A stretch of 64,000 nucleotides of DNA from Candidatus Saccharimonadota bacterium (GTDB lineage: Bacteria > Patescibacteriota > Saccharimonadia > Saccharimonadales > Saccharimonadaceae): assembly GCA_027492735.1 (NCBI GenBank), contig JAPUEE010000015.1, positions 1 through 64,000 of the forward strand, given 5' to 3'. Under the pieces are notes generated by a model that was not told the origin of the DNA, ran no database searches, and saw only the letters and a program-made list of their open reading frames with translations. Below, one piece after another: positions 17,120 to 24,828 of this stretch; position 1 is the stretch's first letter; each line of letters begins with the position of its first letter. The position numbers were made by a program, and so were the translations under genes.

Positions 17120-18294
17120 TGGCGACTGCGCAGATATACCGCAAGACAGCAACGGGCGTGTGGCGGTCAGCGGGGCGCAGTGTGCTTGGCGATAGTGATG
17201 ATTTTGTTATGGACGTAACACAGCCGGTGTGGCGCGGTGCGGGTAACATCGCCAATAATGTCGGCCCAGCAACTACGAACTTCACGACTGTTTCCACGAT
17301 CACGCAGTCGAATGGTGCAACGTTTGAGAATCTCAAGATCACCAGTAAAGTAACTATTACTGCATCAAATCAGACCTTCCGTAATTGCTGGTTTGCCTAC
17401 ACGCAGACTAGCGGTGATAGTACAGGCGGTCAGGTTCAGACTAGCTTTACTAGTAATTACAATACAACGTTTGAGCGCTGTCTATTTCAGCCAGAGACCT
17501 ACTGGGACCGCTATAATGGCTTCTTTGGTGCTGGCGGAACGTTTACTCGTTGTGTGTTTACGCGCATTGTTGATGCCTTTGGCCTCTACTCCAACTCTGG
17601 TACAAATCAGAACGTTACCATTCAGGGCTGCTGGATAGGGCAGTTGTCGTGGTACGCTAACGATTATACTGTCGATCCGGCGGGCAATACCTATGCCTCA
17701 CGTGCTAATGGCCACAGTGACGGCACCGGAACACACAATGATGGCCATCAGTGGGGTGGCGGGGCAAATGTATCAATTCACGGCAATTTCTACCAATTGG
17801 CCAAGTTTAATGTCAAAAATCCAGGTAATGTGGTACTCGATGCCAACTGGCTTACGTACTCGATTGCAACTGGTAATGGTATTGACGTACTGAGTGACTC
17901 TGGTCCCAAATATCCAGGCCAGGGCCAGGCATTACTCGGACAAGCCAATGTATCTCCTATTACTTCGCTCGAATTTCATCACAACTGGCTTTGGAATGGT
18001 GATACTGGTTGCAAATTGGCTAGCACTGGCAGCGCTCAAGGAGGTACGGCTATTACCGCGAGTATCCACGATAATATTTTTGGTGGTCGTTGGCGTGATT
18101 ATGGCTATACCTACCATTACTATCCGATTCGCTTTGATACCGGCTGTATTGTCAATGGATTCCAGCCGTCAGGTGCCGGACAGTCATCTGATAATCATAA
18201 TAATGTTTGGGATAGCAACGTACCGTCCGATATGATTATTAGCGGCTCGCCGGTAGCCGGTAAACCAATTGTCTTGCGGTATGATGCCGTATAA
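17119..18294 (+). CDS. Right-handed parallel beta-helix protein (cassette B)
   Basis: 391 aa, start overlapping the previous stop by one base. It has short repeating rungs of the kind seen in pectate-lyase-fold proteins: VTITASNQTFRNCWF, NTTFERCLF, GTFTRCVFT, NVTIQGCWIG, NVSIHGNFY, NVVLDANWL, TSLEFHHNWLW. A His/Asp/Gly-rich stretch (HSDGTGTHNDGHQWGG) near residue 200 is a plausible active or binding site. The N-terminus (TAQIYRKTATGVWRSAG) is not a signal peptide. Such folds act as polysaccharide lyases or tailspike depolymerases; no catalytic assignment is possible here. Confidence 0.6.
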   Translation: MATAQIYRKTATGVWRSAGRSVLGDSDDFVMDVTQPVWRGAGNIANNVGPATTNFTTVSTITQSNGATFENLKITSKVTITASNQTFRNCWFAYTQTSGDSTGGQVQTSFTSNYNTTFERCLFQPETYWDRYNGFFGAGGTFTRCVFTRIVDAFGLYSNSGTNQNVTIQGCWIGQLSWYANDYTVDPAGNTYASRANGHSDGTGTHNDGHQWGGGANVSIHGNFYQLAKFNVKNPGNVVLDANWLTYSIATGNGIDVLSDSGPKYPGQGQALLGQANVSPITSLEFHHNWLWNGDTGCKLASTGSAQGGTAITASIHDNIFGGRWRDYGYTYHYYPIRFDTGCIVNGFQPSGAGQSSDNHNNVWDSNVPSDMIISGSPVAGKPIVLRYDAV

Positions 18295-18306
18295 GGAGGT
18301 AAGGTT

Positions 18307-19350
18307 ATGGCAACATTTTCTAACACATTTGAAGGCTTAACAAACGGAACAGCTCTGACGACCGCCAATACGGGCGGTAGTTCGGGCACGGCGGCCTACT
18401 CTATCGCAAATAGTACAAACAGCACTATTACCGCTAGTGCAGCGGCAGCCAAACATGGTGATATGGGGGTTATGTTCGCCTGTGCCGCTAGTGAAGGAGT
18501 CCCAAGTCGTGTCAGCTGGGCACTATCAGAACCTGGTCGGGCAGTTATTGACGCCTACTTTTACTTCCCATCTACCTTTAATGGTGGTAATATCGGTCTG
18601 CTTCATTTTCGAAACAATAGTGGCAATATGGGGTTATTGTACATTAATAATACTGGCCGGCTCTATGTGTCTGATGCCACAGGGTCGGGTGTTGGCGGTG
18701 CAAGCGGTACCTCGGTTCTGGCAATCGATACGTGGTATCGGATTAGCTTTGCTATTACCAAGGGTGCTGATACGTCAAGCGGTACGGTCGAGTGGGCATA
18801 CTTCTTGCCAGGATCTGATACGCCGATTGAGTCTAAATCGTATTCGGCAGCGAATACTGGTACGAGTAACGTAGCCTACGCCTTTTTGGGTGATACGACA
18901 TCTCGTAGCGCAACGCATACTTGGTATGCCGATACAGTTCGTGGTTCGTCGCTAGTTTCTGGCTGGCTATTAGCTTACCCAGAAAATAGTGTACCGATTG
19001 CAAATGCAGGATTCGACCAAACTGGCGTCGAACCGTACACGACAGTGATACTTGATGGCAGTGGCTCATCGGATTTCGACAACGATACGCTGAGTTATGC
19101 CTGGACGCAAACTGCCGGTGCATCGGTGACGCTTTCTTCGACTACCGCCACGCAACCGACCTTCACGGCGCCAGCGGTATTAAACGGTGATATGTTGACC
19201 TTTCAATTGATCGTTAACGATGGCGTGTCCGATAGTAATCCGGATACAGTGAGTGTCGCTATTGAGCCGCATACTATCTGGAAGATTACTAAACCTGGTG
19301 GTGTTCCGGCGGCCACTACTGCAATTCGCCGCCATGTTATCCACCCCTAG
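18307..19350 (+). CDS. LamG-like plus PKD/Ig-like domain protein (cassette B)
   Basis: 347 aa preceded by a strong AAGGAGGT site. Residues about 1-225 form a jelly-roll (concanavalin/LamG-like) module ending WYADTVRGSSLV. Residues about 232-325 form a PKD/REJ-like Ig domain: PIANAGFDQTGVEP, LDGSGSSDFDNDTLSYAWTQ, TFTAPAVLNGDMLTFQLIVN, NDGVSDSNPDTVSV. The paralogue at 20266 has the same order. No signal peptide or anchor. It is probably a carbohydrate-binding head working with the shaft and beta-helix genes ahead of it. Confidence 0.65.
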   Translation: MATFSNTFEGLTNGTALTTANTGGSSGTAAYSIANSTNSTITASAAAAKHGDMGVMFACAASEGVPSRVSWALSEPGRAVIDAYFYFPSTFNGGNIGLLHFRNNSGNMGLLYINNTGRLYVSDATGSGVGGASGTSVLAIDTWYRISFAITKGADTSSGTVEWAYFLPGSDTPIESKSYSAANTGTSNVAYAFLGDTTSRSATHTWYADTVRGSSLVSGWLLAYPENSVPIANAGFDQTGVEPYTTVILDGSGSSDFDNDTLSYAWTQTAGASVTLSSTTATQPTFTAPAVLNGDMLTFQLIVNDGVSDSNPDTVSVAIEPHTIWKITKPGGVPAATTAIRRHVIHP

Positions 19351-19418
19351 AGTTGTTATTTAGAGTAAACTACGACGATATGATTACCGAAATCAAATCG
19401 GAACTCTTAACTACCCCC

Positions 19419-19449
19419 TTGACAACTTCGCCAGGGGGGGGGGTAAACT
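19419..19449 (+). promoter_or_regulatory. Promoter of cassette C with a G10 tract in its spacer
   Basis: TTGACA at 19419-19424 and TAAACT at 19444-19449 are 19 bases apart; ten consecutive G fill 19434-19443. A two-G loss would restore 17. The -10 is weak (four of six consensus bases), so TTATAA a few bases on is an alternative. The resemblance to the element at 15843 argues against coincidence. Confidence 0.7.
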
Positions 19450-19504
19450 GTTTATAAGCATTACCTAACAAACGCTTACTAATGGAGGGAGAACACCAGC
19501 TACT

Positions 19505-20239
19505 ATGACCAGACTACCAACACCAGGATCAGACGAAGGCCAATGGGGACAAGTCCTCAATGACTACCTATCTGCCTCACACAAACCCGATGGTACCCTC
19601 AAAGATAATTCTATCCCAGAATCTGCCCTTACTACTACCGTCCAAACCAAATTAAATGCTGTTGCAGGTCCACAAGGCTCCACCGGCGCAACCGGACCTC
19701 AAGGTGCCCAAGGTGCTACCGGTGCGTCAGGCACCCCAGGCACCCCAGGCACCCCAGGCACTCCAGGTACAAATGGAATAAACGGAACCAATGGACAAGA
19801 TGGCTCCACTGGAGCTACCGGCCCTCAAGGTCCAGCTGGTGCTGATTCCACTATTCCCGGCGCTACGGGAGCCACAGGTCCCCAAGGCCCGCAAGGTGAA
19901 CCAGGTCCTGCCAGTACCGTTGGTCCTACTGGTTCCACTGGTCCGCAAGGTAATCCCGGTAGTACTGGTGCGACTGGTCCAACCGGTGCCACAGGAGCAA
20001 CCGGCGCACAAGGCGCCACTGGGGCAACCGGTGCTGCAGGTATGACGACGATAGAGGATTTGCCGGCAGGCGCTACTATTACTGTTGCAAAGAGTAGCGG
20101 AACTTGGCCAGCACGCCCAACTTCACGAACTGATATTATCGTGCAGTGGAAAGGTCCCGACCCATCACCGGCAATTGTCAGTTCAGGCACCGGCGGCATG
20201 CGTGACAATGTTGATATTCGCTTCGTAACCCCATCATAA
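19505..20239 (+). CDS. Collagen-like / tail-fibre-like protein (cassette C)
   Basis: 244 aa with GGAGGGAG before ATG 19505. It has the same head as cassette B ([29 protein letters not shown]), a short linker ([13 protein letters not shown]), a Gly-X-Y shaft from about residue 55 to 178, and a small end ([26 protein letters not shown]). The first 24 bases match cassette B exactly. The shaft has about 40 triplets, shorter than in B. No signal peptide or membrane anchor. A stalk function is inferred from repeat structure and from the binding-type proteins encoded next to it. Confidence 0.82.
   Translation: MTRLPTPGSDEGQWGQVLNDYLSASHKPDGTLKDNSIPESALTTTVQTKLNAVAGPQGSTGATGPQGAQGATGASGTPGTPGTPGTPGTNGINGTNGQDGSTGATGPQGPAGADSTIPGATGATGPQGPQGEPGPASTVGPTGSTGPQGNPGSTGATGPTGATGATGAQGATGATGAAGMTTIEDLPAGATITVAKSSGTWPARPTSRTDIIVQWKGPDPSPAIVSSGTGGMRDNVDIRFVTPS
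19728..19763 (+). repeat. 9-bp tandem repeat (GGCACCCCA) in the collagen shaft
   Basis: Four consecutive near-identical 9-bp units encode Gly-Thr-Pro triplets. The last unit has one substitution. In-frame length change by slippage is possible. Confidence 0.7.
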
Positions 20240-20265
20240 ATTAAGTTAAAGGATACTCTTACACA

Positions 20266-21303
20266 ATGGCACTCAGACAAAACTCAGCAGAAGGCGGCAC
20301 TAATGGCCTCGTCGTCACCAGCGCTAACTCGGGCGGCGCATCTGGTACTGGTTTCAATACCGTTACGACGACCGGTTCACCGACTCGTGTGTATAGCTCG
20401 GCACAAAAAGCGCACGGCACCTTGTCGTACCAAGTTGCTGCTGCGGCAAGTAGCGCGGTCGACTTCGCCTTTGCGAGCTTTGCGGCCAATAATAGCCTAG
20501 CGCTGCGGTTTTATTTGTACCACACCACACTGCCAAGCAACGGACAACAAATTTTTCAGGTGTTCTATGGGGGTGGTACTGGTCCAGTTGCAGCGGTAGG
20601 TATTAGCGGTACTGGCCGCATACAAGTCATAGGCGCGGCAGCGACATTATCAACGTTTCCGACACCCCTAGTTGTCGGTACGTGGTATCGTATCGAAATG
20701 CAGTTGACCGTCGGTGCTAGTACTACCACCGGTAGCATCGCCTGCCAATACTATGTACACGACCAGACTACACCGGTTGACGCTGCGTATAGCTCATCGA
20801 CGGCCAATTTGGGTACGAATCCGGCCACAACCATCCATTTTGGTAAACTTACCCCTGCAGCAACGCTGGACAGTTTTTTCGATGATATTGCCTACGACGA
20901 TGGAGCAACTGCGCCGATAGGAGTATATGTTGCGCCAAGTCAGCCGCCTACGGCGAGCGCCGGTTTCAGCCAGACCAATATCGAACCGTATACAGTTATC
21001 TCACTGAGCGGTACTGACAGCGATAGTGATGGTACGGTTGTAGCACGCCAGTGGCGCCAAGTTTCTGGCGCACCATCAGTAACTATTGCAAACGCGACAT
21101 CGGCAAATGCAAGCTATACCGCACCAGGTACAATTGCCGGAACGTCACTCGTGTTTGGATACACAGTCACGGATAATGATAATCTTGACTCTACTGAGGC
21201 GACAACTACACACACAATACTGCCAGTTACCGAGCGCGCTGCAGTAGGTGGGGCGGAGGTGCCGGCTCGTATAATGATAGCGCAAAATGGAGGACTAGTA
21301 TAA
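20266..21303 (+). CDS. LamG-like plus PKD/Ig-like domain protein (cassette C)
   Basis: 345 aa. Residues about 1-222 are a jelly-roll module (ALRFYLYHTT, GTWYRIEMQLTVGAS, DSFFDDIAYDDG). Residues about 228-320 are a PKD-like domain (PTASAGFSQTNIEPYTVISL, DSDSDGTVVARQWRQ, ASYTAPGTIAGTSLVFGYTV). It is a clear paralogue of the protein at 18307 but follows the shaft gene directly rather than coming third. A weak GGA site precedes the ATG. No signal peptide. Carbohydrate or surface-ligand binding is inferred from fold only. Confidence 0.65.
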   Translation: MALRQNSAEGGTNGLVVTSANSGGASGTGFNTVTTTGSPTRVYSSAQKAHGTLSYQVAAAASSAVDFAFASFAANNSLALRFYLYHTTLPSNGQQIFQVFYGGGTGPVAAVGISGTGRIQVIGAAATLSTFPTPLVVGTWYRIEMQLTVGASTTTGSIACQYYVHDQTTPVDAAYSSSTANLGTNPATTIHFGKLTPAATLDSFFDDIAYDDGATAPIGVYVAPSQPPTASAGFSQTNIEPYTVISLSGTDSDSDGTVVARQWRQVSGAPSVTIANATSANASYTAPGTIAGTSLVFGYTVTDNDNLDSTEATTTHTILPVTERAAVGGAEVPARIMIAQNGGLV

Positions 21304-22518
21304 ATGAGTGAAGTTTGGACATCTAAAAACGGACAACTCGTGCGCAGAAATCGGACCTCAATTGATGGCGATGTAACCTATGACTCCAACGGACGACCAA
21401 GCGGCCCAGGATTCGTTCGGTATGAAGATTTGTATGTCTCTGGCGATACAGTAACAGATGCACTACGTCGATTATCGGAACCGGCCATTGTTACCTTTCC
21501 TGAAGGCACGTTTATGCTGAGTGGATTTCCTTATTACGGCGGAGCGATTGATATACCAAAAGCTCAAAATTGTTTGGGTATAATTGGCTCAGGCAAGGGT
21601 ACACTAGGGGGCAGCACCGGTACAATTTTTAAAATGGTTCCTAACACCTCTACATTTACAACCGGCACCTCGCCTGAAACACCCACGCAAGCGCAAGGTG
21701 GCACTACACAAGTCTGGATAATGCGCTGTGTCGGCACGCTCGGTTCGGTGAGATTTGAGAATTTCCAATTAGTTGGAGCAGCTGAGGGGCATAATTATGG
21801 TGGCTTGTACGTATATCACCCGCAGGGGGATGCGACTATTAGAAACGTATTGGTATGTGGAACAGAGGGCAACAATGGAGCGCCCCCTGGAGAAACTTTT
21901 GCAATTTCTATATATCAGGGTAATATGGGGAAGGCGCTTATTGAGGACTGCGAAGTCGATGGCCGACGTGTCATAGGAGGTGAATGGTTTGCGGCTGGTG
22001 GTATCACGTGCGGTCAGTCTATCGGCGCGGTTGTCAATCGTTGTACCGCACACCATCAACGTGCGTCTAGCCCGTTTGTCTTTTATCGGTCGTTTGATGG
22101 CACCTTGAACGATTGCGTATGGGGTACAACCGATCCCCTCCAAACTTCGTTATCTGGTGTGCGACCGGTTTCCGAGGTCAATGAAGAGGTTACGTCTGGT
22201 ATTGTTCACAATAACTGTACTTATAATCATTGCACGCCTAATTATGGAACTCATATTACCCATAGTAATAATCACATGGTTTGCCAATATACTGGCTGGC
22301 CAGCGCGTTCGTCCGTTAACGGTACGCTAAAAGTTGTCAATCCAACCTACAATAATATCTGGGGTGATAATAGAATGTACATATCATCATGGATAACTGG
22401 CGTTGATGGCACAACAAATGACGATTCGATGACTACTCCTCCGCTCGTAACACAGAGTGATGGCGTTACGCATATTCCTTATGTTTGGTCACATAGTACC
22501 AATACGGTTATTACATAG
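21304..22518 (+). CDS. Pectate-lyase-like beta-helix protein (cassette C)
   Basis: 404 aa, ATG one base past the previous TAA, with GGAGG about 9 bases upstream. The N-terminus has TSKNGQLVRRNRTS, then DALRRLSEPAIVTFPEGTFML, the usual entry to pectate-lyase/tailspike beta-helices (short DAL-x-L helix, then FPxGxYxL strand). Rungs follow: VRFENFQLVGA, ATIRNVLVCG, ALIEDCEVDG, AVVNRCTAHH, GTLNDCVWG, GIVHNNCTYNHC. Similar proteins occur as phage tailspikes and secreted lyases. No signal peptide. Enzyme activity cannot be judged. Confidence 0.65.
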   Translation: MSEVWTSKNGQLVRRNRTSIDGDVTYDSNGRPSGPGFVRYEDLYVSGDTVTDALRRLSEPAIVTFPEGTFMLSGFPYYGGAIDIPKAQNCLGIIGSGKGTLGGSTGTIFKMVPNTSTFTTGTSPETPTQAQGGTTQVWIMRCVGTLGSVRFENFQLVGAAEGHNYGGLYVYHPQGDATIRNVLVCGTEGNNGAPPGETFAISIYQGNMGKALIEDCEVDGRRVIGGEWFAAGGITCGQSIGAVVNRCTAHHQRASSPFVFYRSFDGTLNDCVWGTTDPLQTSLSGVRPVSEVNEEVTSGIVHNNCTYNHCTPNYGTHITHSNNHMVCQYTGWPARSSVNGTLKVVNPTYNNIWGDNRMYISSWITGVDGTTNDDSMTTPPLVTQSDGVTHIPYVWSHSTNTVIT

Positions 22519-22560
22519 CATTTGCAATTTGGTTACTTGAGGTTTCTTACATTAATAGGT

Positions 22561-22595
22561 GCTATTTGGCCATAGCCGTGACGCCGGCAAATAGC
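22561..22595 (+). other. Stem-loop in the gap after cassette C
   Basis: GCTATTTGGCC pairs with GGCAAATAGC around a loop of about 14 bases (10 pairs, one bulge). A second short hairpin (GCTAG-N5-CTAGC) overlaps its 3' arm. No U tract follows, so it may be a 3'-end processing structure or weak terminator. The rest of 22519-22682 shows no gene. Confidence 0.4.
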
Positions 22596-22682
22596 TAGGG
22601 TATCTAGCATGGCTCTGCTAATTGCCACATAGTAAAGTAAGCGGTCATATATTAACCATGCAACGTCACTGATAAACTGGTT

Positions 22683-22710
22683 TTGACCCTCGTTCTGTCA
22701 ATGCTATAAT
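22683..22710 (+). promoter_or_regulatory. gatC promoter (leaderless)
   Basis: TTGACC at 22683-22688, 16-base spacer, and TATAAT (in TGCTATAAT) at 22705-22710. The ATG of gatC is only 7 bases later and no ribosome binding site is present. Confidence 0.7.
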
Positions 22711-22717
22711 AGTTATC

Positions 22718-23002
22718 ATGAGTGTAAGTAAATCTGATGTCGCGCATCTCGCGACACTTAGCAGTATTAGTTTGGGCGATGATGAGCTAGATGCTCTGAC
22801 GGTTGACCTCGAAAATATTATTACCTATATTGAACAACTGCAGGAACTGGATACTACTGGTGTTGAGCCAACCTACCAACTGACTGGCCTCGCTAATGTC
22901 TGGCGTGGGGATGAGATCACACCGCAGCTATCGCGCGAGAAATTACTAGCGCTCGCTCCAGAATCGCTGAATAATCAGGTAAAGGTTCCAAAGGTTTTAT
23001 AA
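22718..23002 (+). CDS. gatC: Asp-tRNA(Asn)/Glu-tRNA(Gln) amidotransferase subunit C
   Basis: 94 aa, typical length. GatC wraps around GatA and stabilises the GatCAB complex. Seen: DVAHLATLSSISLGDDELDAL, then IITYIEQLQELDTTGVEPTY, both hallmarks of the family. Its mRNA appears leaderless. The stop abuts the gatA start. The complex amidates misacylated Glu-tRNA(Gln) and Asp-tRNA(Asn), implying that the organism may lack GlnRS and/or AsnRS. Confidence 0.93.
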   Translation: MSVSKSDVAHLATLSSISLGDDELDALTVDLENIITYIEQLQELDTTGVEPTYQLTGLANVWRGDEITPQLSREKLLALAPESLNNQVKVPKVL

Positions 23003-24409
23003 ATGGATAGTGAGATTGCAAAGATTGTTGAGAGAGTTGTCTCTGGAGAGAGTTCTGCCCGTGCTGAAGTCGAAAAAGCCATCGCTACTGCCAAGGAAAA
23101 GGAAGACCTACATGCATTGCTGGAATTATTAGAGAGCGAAGCGCTAGCCCGAGCAGATGGCATTGATGCACGTATCAAAAATGGCGAGAATGTTGGGCGC
23201 CTAGCGGGCGTCCCCTATGTTGCCAAAGATAATTTTCTGACTACCGTAGGTCATACGACCGCTGCGGCAAAGATCCTCGAAAATTTTGAGAGTCCATTAA
23301 ATGCTACGGCTATTGAGCGGCTCGATGCGGAGGGTGCCATCTTAATCGGCAAGGCCAATCTCGATGCTTTTGCGCACGGCGGTTCGACCGAAAACAGTGC
23401 CTTTGGTCCAACGAAAAACGTCGTTGATCCTGAGCGTGTCGCTGGCGGCTCGTCGGGTGGTTCGGCGGCGATCGTCGCCGCTGGCGTGGTGCCATTTGCA
23501 CTCGGCTCAGATACTGGCGGCTCAATTCGCCAGCCAGCCAGCTTTAACGGTGCCGTTGGCTACAAACCAACCTACGGTATGATTTCCAGGTACGGTGTCG
23601 TGGCAATGGCCAGCTCGACTGATGTCGTCGGACCATTAACGCGCACGGTTGCTGATGCTGAATTAGTGTCCGAAATCTTGGCTGGCCCGGATGGTCGAGA
23701 TAGCACTGTTCATGACAACTATTTTCTCACTCAGACTAGTGATAAACCGCTAAAAATTGGACTAATTCGTGAATTCATTGGCGACGGCGTCGATTCAGAA
23801 GTCGTTACAAAAACCAAAGAGTTTGTCGATCGACTAAAAGCCGCAGGTCATGCAGTTGAAGAGGTTGATTTACCGATGGCCAAATACAGTCTGGCGATTT
23901 ATTACATTGTGGTGCCAGCCGAAGTGTCATCGAATTTGGCTCGTTATGATGGTGTGCGGTATGGTTTGCGTTCTGAAACGGCCAAATCTCTCGATGATGT
24001 CTATGGTCAGAGCCGCGATCAAGGTTTCATGCCAGAAAACAAACGACGAATTATGATTGGATCCTATGTGCTCAGTAGTGGCTATTTTGATGCCTATTAT
24101 CTGCAGGCTCAGAAAGCCCGAACGTTGCTTATTCAGGAGTTCGATATATTATTTGAAACATACGATTTCCTGATTGGTCCAACGGCACCAACGCCGGCAT
24201 TCAAACTGGGCGAAAATACGGCTGACCCGATCAAAATGTATCTAGCTGATGCGATGACCGTACCGCCATCACTCGCTGGACTGCCGGCTCTCAGCCTGCC
24301 AAACGACGCTAACGATCAGGGACTGCCAATAGGTATCCAAATCATTGGTCGCCAAAAAGACGATGCGAGATTACTGTCATTTGCTAAAACTATGGAGATG
24401 AACGGATGA
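23003..24409 (+). CDS. gatA: Glutamyl-tRNA(Gln) amidotransferase subunit A
   Basis: 468 aa amidase. It releases ammonia from glutamine for transamidation. The amidase signature with its Lys and two Ser is present: VAKDNF (catalytic Lys), VAGGSSGGSAAIVAAG (cis-Ser), and LGSDTGGSIRQPA (nucleophilic Ser). C-terminal parts include GPTAPTPAF and GLPALSLPN. ATG follows the gatC stop with no spacing and the 3' end overlaps the next gene by 4 bases, so translation is coupled along the operon. Confidence 0.97.
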   Translation: MDSEIAKIVERVVSGESSARAEVEKAIATAKEKEDLHALLELLESEALARADGIDARIKNGENVGRLAGVPYVAKDNFLTTVGHTTAAAKILENFESPLNATAIERLDAEGAILIGKANLDAFAHGGSTENSAFGPTKNVVDPERVAGGSSGGSAAIVAAGVVPFALGSDTGGSIRQPASFNGAVGYKPTYGMISRYGVVAMASSTDVVGPLTRTVADAELVSEILAGPDGRDSTVHDNYFLTQTSDKPLKIGLIREFIGDGVDSEVVTKTKEFVDRLKAAGHAVEEVDLPMAKYSLAIYYIVVPAEVSSNLARYDGVRYGLRSETAKSLDDVYGQSRDQGFMPENKRRIMIGSYVLSSGYFDAYYLQAQKARTLLIQEFDILFETYDFLIGPTAPTPAFKLGENTADPIKMYLADAMTVPPSLAGLPALSLPNDANDQGLPIGIQIIGRQKDDARLLSFAKTMEMNG

Positions 24410-24828
24410 GCCAAGGTGCCATTATTCTGATGCTGATTGCTGTTCTGATCGTTGGCATAGGCCTGTTCGTTTTCATGAGTTTTACCAAGGGTGGTCCTAG
24501 CTTGCTAGACCGCGAGAAATATCGTACTGCCTGGCTCAAGATCGAGAACGGACTCGACAAGACAAACCTCGATACCTACCATTTTGCAGTCCTCTCTGCA
24601 GACAAACTCCTCGACCAAGCCTTAAAAGAATCTGGTGTCCCGGGTGACACCATGGGAGATCGACTAAAGGCCGCGAAGAAGAAATTTTCGAACACTAACC
24701 AGGTATGGTCGGCGCACAAGATTCGCAACCAAATCGCCCACGAGGCCAATACCAAGATTGATTTCATCGGTTGCCGTCGGGCCTTGGCTATTTTTAAACG
24801 TTCATTAAAAGAACTGGGGGCTATATGA
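24406..24828 (+). CDS. Membrane-anchored small protein with a HEPN-like RNxxAH motif
   Basis: 140 aa. An N-terminal membrane segment (residues 5-26, ILMLIAVLIVGIGLFVFMSF) is followed by a helical cytoplasmic domain. Near the end is WSAHKIRNQIAHE, where Arg107 and His112 fit the Rx4-6H pattern of HEPN domains. Many HEPN proteins are RNases; others merely keep the fold. It starts inside gatA and ends inside gatB (4-base overlaps at both ends), so it is made together with the tRNA amidotransferase. I do not recognise a named family. Confidence 0.75.
   Translation: MSQGAIILMLIAVLIVGIGLFVFMSFTKGGPSLLDREKYRTAWLKIENGLDKTNLDTYHFAVLSADKLLDQALKESGVPGDTMGDRLKAAKKKFSNTNQVWSAHKIRNQIAHEANTKIDFIGCRRALAIFKRSLKELGAI

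Noticed and set aside
1-22518. Prophage
   Set aside because: Tail-fibre-like proteins are present but there is no integrase, terminase, capsid, portal, tail tube or lysis gene, and the cassettes are separated by housekeeping genes.
22519-22717. tRNA or small RNA gene in the gap before gatC
   Set aside because: The stem-loops do not form a cloverleaf and no T-loop consensus (GGTTCGA-type) is present. A small RNA cannot be excluded but has no support beyond the hairpins.
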